DNA from: Mesorhizobium sp. M2D.F.Ca.ET.226.01.1.1
GTDB taxonomy: Bacteria; Pseudomonadota; Alphaproteobacteria; Rhizobiales; Rhizobiaceae
Length of the DNA stretch: 64,000 bases
Assembly (NCBI RefSeq): GCF_004022705.2
Contig: NZ_RZOY02000009.1
Coordinates: 186,001 to 250,000 of the forward strand
Reading direction: 5' to 3'
Below are positions 62,479-64,000 of the stretch, one piece after another. Position 1 is the first letter of the stretch, and every line of letters starts with the position of its first letter. Below the pieces are notes generated by a model that saw only the letters and a list, made by a program, of their open reading frames with translations, had not been told where the DNA came from and searched no databases. Both the position numbers and the translations under genes were made by a program.

Positions 62479-63333
62479 GTGATTTCCATACTATGCCGTT
62501 TCATGCTCGCCTGCCTGCTGCTGCCGTGCCTGTGGGCGGCCGCGCTGGCCCAGGACGTCAGCTTTCCGGAACTGAGCAGCGCTGTCGGAGGTCGTCAGGA
62601 CGTCACCTATCTCGATCTTGCCAAGATGGTCGTCCCCGACCTAAAGGCCGGCGCCAACGGCTTCTACGTCGGCAGCGCGCCGATCGACGTGCGCGACATC
62701 CTCGGCGGCGAAGAGGGCGGCTCGCCGCCCGAGACCGTCAACCTGCCTAACGCGGCGGCGCTCGCCGTCAAGGCCGGCGGCAAGGACCGGTTGGCGATGC
62801 TTTTCGACCTCGGCCAGTCGCAGGACAGCGCCGAAGGTTTCGCGGTGCTGGCGCTCTACGACCTGGCGGGCAAGCCAAAGCTGCTCGATGCTGTGAATGT
62901 CGCAGTCGACAGGCTCACCTCTTTTCGCGAACCTGCCAAAGTTTCGATCGCCGCCGGCGACGATGCCATCGTCACCACGAGCACGCATTTCAATTCGAAC
63001 CAGGGTTATGCCGGCACCATGGTGATCATGGTCCGCAACGACCGCTTCTCACTGATCGACGCGATCTATACGTTCGACGAAAATTACTGCGCCTACCGGC
63101 GCACACAAAACCTGGCCTTCCAAAGGCTTGGTGGCCAGAAGCCCTATGCGCGCCTAAAGGCCACGGTGACAGACGCGACGGTGCCGAGCGGCGAAAGCTG
63201 CGACGAGGTATCGCCAAAGGCCAGCTCTCAGGACATTTCCGTCACCTATCGTTGGGACAAGGCCAAGTCGCGATACGTTCGGAATTCCGACGCGTTCGAG
63301 AAACTGTCAGCAGAAAACGCCAAACGCTTCTGA
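62479..63333 (+). CDS. Exported hypothetical protein
   Basis: This 284-residue protein begins with a Sec signal peptide (ILCRFMLACLLLPCLWAAALA) and the mature start QDVSFPEL. The rest has no transmembrane segment and no motif I recognise; two cysteines (in YCAYRRT and SCDEVS) could form a disulfide. The GTG at 62479 follows GAGGGG; an in-frame GTG at 62470 is too close to that site. It follows the broken HAD gene by about 60 bases, in the same direction. A periplasmic location is inferred from the signal peptide only. Confidence 0.75.
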   Translation: MISILCRFMLACLLLPCLWAAALAQDVSFPELSSAVGGRQDVTYLDLAKMVVPDLKAGANGFYVGSAPIDVRDILGGEEGGSPPETVNLPNAAALAVKAGGKDRLAMLFDLGQSQDSAEGFAVLALYDLAGKPKLLDAVNVAVDRLTSFREPAKVSIAAGDDAIVTTSTHFNSNQGYAGTMVIMVRNDRFSLIDAIYTFDENYCAYRRTQNLAFQRLGGQKPYARLKATVTDATVPSGESCDEVSPKASSQDISVTYRWDKAKSRYVRNSDAFEKLSAENAKRF

Positions 63334-63413
63334 GCCAGCCGCATTCGTTTGCCCGCTTCGAGCGGCCGCGATAAATTCCTCTCAACAACCCCGCTCGTGA
63401 TTGAGGACCCGCC

Positions 63414-64000
63414 ATGGACAAGGGCAAGATTTTTCGCGACCTGCATGCCTCCACCTTCGTCATGCCCAACCCCTGGGATGTCGGCACGACCAAGCTTCTG
63501 GCCTCGTTCGGCTTCAAGGCGCTGGCGACGACCAGCGCCGGTTTCGCTTTCTCGCGCGGCCTGCCGGACGGCGGCGTGACCTTCGACGCGATGATCCACC
63601 ATTGCCGCGACGTGACGGCCGCTACCGACCTGCCGGTGTCGGCCGATCTCGAACGCGGCAAGGGCGACAGCGCCGAACAGGCGGCCGAGACCATCTTCGC
63701 GGCCGAGGCCGCCGGTCTCGCCGGCTGCTCGATCGAGGACCATACCGGCGATGCCGTCAATCCGATCTATGATTTCTTCCATGCCGTCGAACGCGTCGCC
63801 GCCGCCGTCGAGGCGGCCCGGGCGCTCAAGCGCGATTTCGTCTTCACCGCGCGGGCCGAGAATTTCCTGTGGGGCAGGACTGATCTCGACGACACGATCA
63901 AGCGGCTGCAGGCCTTCGAGAAAGCCGGCGCGGACGTGCTTTATGCACCGGGCATCAGCGACGTCGAAATGGTGCGCACGATCTGCTCGTCGGTGAGCCG
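63414..64000 (+). CDS. PEP mutase / isocitrate-lyase-family protein, partial
   Basis: The gene runs off the window end after 195 codons. It has the family start KIFRDLHASTFVMPNPWDVGTTKLLASFGFKALATTSAGFAFSRG and the acid-rich strand VSADLERGKGDSAEQAAETIFAAEAAGLAGCSIEDHTGD. Such enzymes cleave or make C-C or C-P bonds (2-methylisocitrate lyase, oxaloacetate decarboxylase or PEP mutase). The exact activity cannot be told from this part. GAGGAC precedes the ATG at 63414. Confidence 0.85.
   Translation, partial: MDKGKIFRDLHASTFVMPNPWDVGTTKLLASFGFKALATTSAGFAFSRGLPDGGVTFDAMIHHCRDVTAATDLPVSADLERGKGDSAEQAAETIFAAEAAGLAGCSIEDHTGDAVNPIYDFFHAVERVAAAVEAARALKRDFVFTARAENFLWGRTDLDDTIKRLQAFEKAGADVLYAPGISDVEMVRTICSSVS

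Overview
The window looks like chromosomal DNA of a high-GC alphaproteobacterium of the order Rhizobiales, most likely Mesorhizobium or a close relative. This is inferred from the overall gene content (fds formate dehydrogenase with its LysR regulator, potFGHI-patD, a MocR/MttB pair, a Mesorhizobium-type haloalkane dehalogenase), from frequent GTG/TTG starts and from the style of the palindromic intergenic repeats. No rRNA, tRNA, CRISPR array, phage or insertion sequence was seen.

Layout. 1-3638 (minus): a dipeptide/oligopeptide ABC importer, dppA-dppB-dppC-dppD (dppD cut by the window edge), with a perfect 15-bp hairpin between dppA and dppB. 4101-6781: an acyl-CoA ligase with a histone-H1-like tail, coupled to a small methyltransferase. 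6965-8047: an orphan of unknown function. 8078-10449 (minus): a HAD phosphatase and pgi. 10812-14115: a MocR regulator and an MttB-family methyltransferase whose stop codon lies inside a 150-bp palindromic element. 14267-18963: a small conserved protein, a xylonate-type dehydratase, CoxG-like, Mrp and a VOC protein. 19044-26204: fdsR and the fdsGBA-fdhD-fdsD operon for NAD-dependent formate oxidation; FdsA lacks the His-Cys3 cluster motif. 26340-31010: a hydrolase/cyclase-like/LuxR regulator followed by an exported AhpD-like protein, two small proteins and an FAD oxidase.

31095-36714 (minus): potFGHI-patD for putrescine uptake and breakdown, with a LysR-type operator upstream and a LysR gene nearby; a frameshifted methyltransferase lies between them. 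38796-43272: a DeoR regulator divergent from a kinase-dehydrogenase operon (APH-like kinase plus DMGDH/GcvT protein). That operon has a long structured 5' leader ending in a strong intrinsic terminator, which is the best candidate here for an undescribed RNA regulator. 43285-49756: a methyltransferase, a second kinase, a DUF805 protein, an EamA exporter, a cytosine-deaminase-like hydrolase and an MsbA-type exporter.

49964-64000: ilvD; an ArsR-AHSA1-VOC group; prfC; a TetR-dehalogenase operon whose promoter places +1 on the start codon; an FAD oxidoreductase, an amidase, a class II glutaminase and a DUF6356 protein; an Lrp regulator and dut; a HAD phosphatase broken by a 106-bp tandem duplication; an exported protein; and a partial PEP-mutase/isocitrate-lyase family gene. 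Palindromic REP-like elements sit at 35429-35549, 49764-49956 and 53509-53562, between convergent genes or inside the pot operon.
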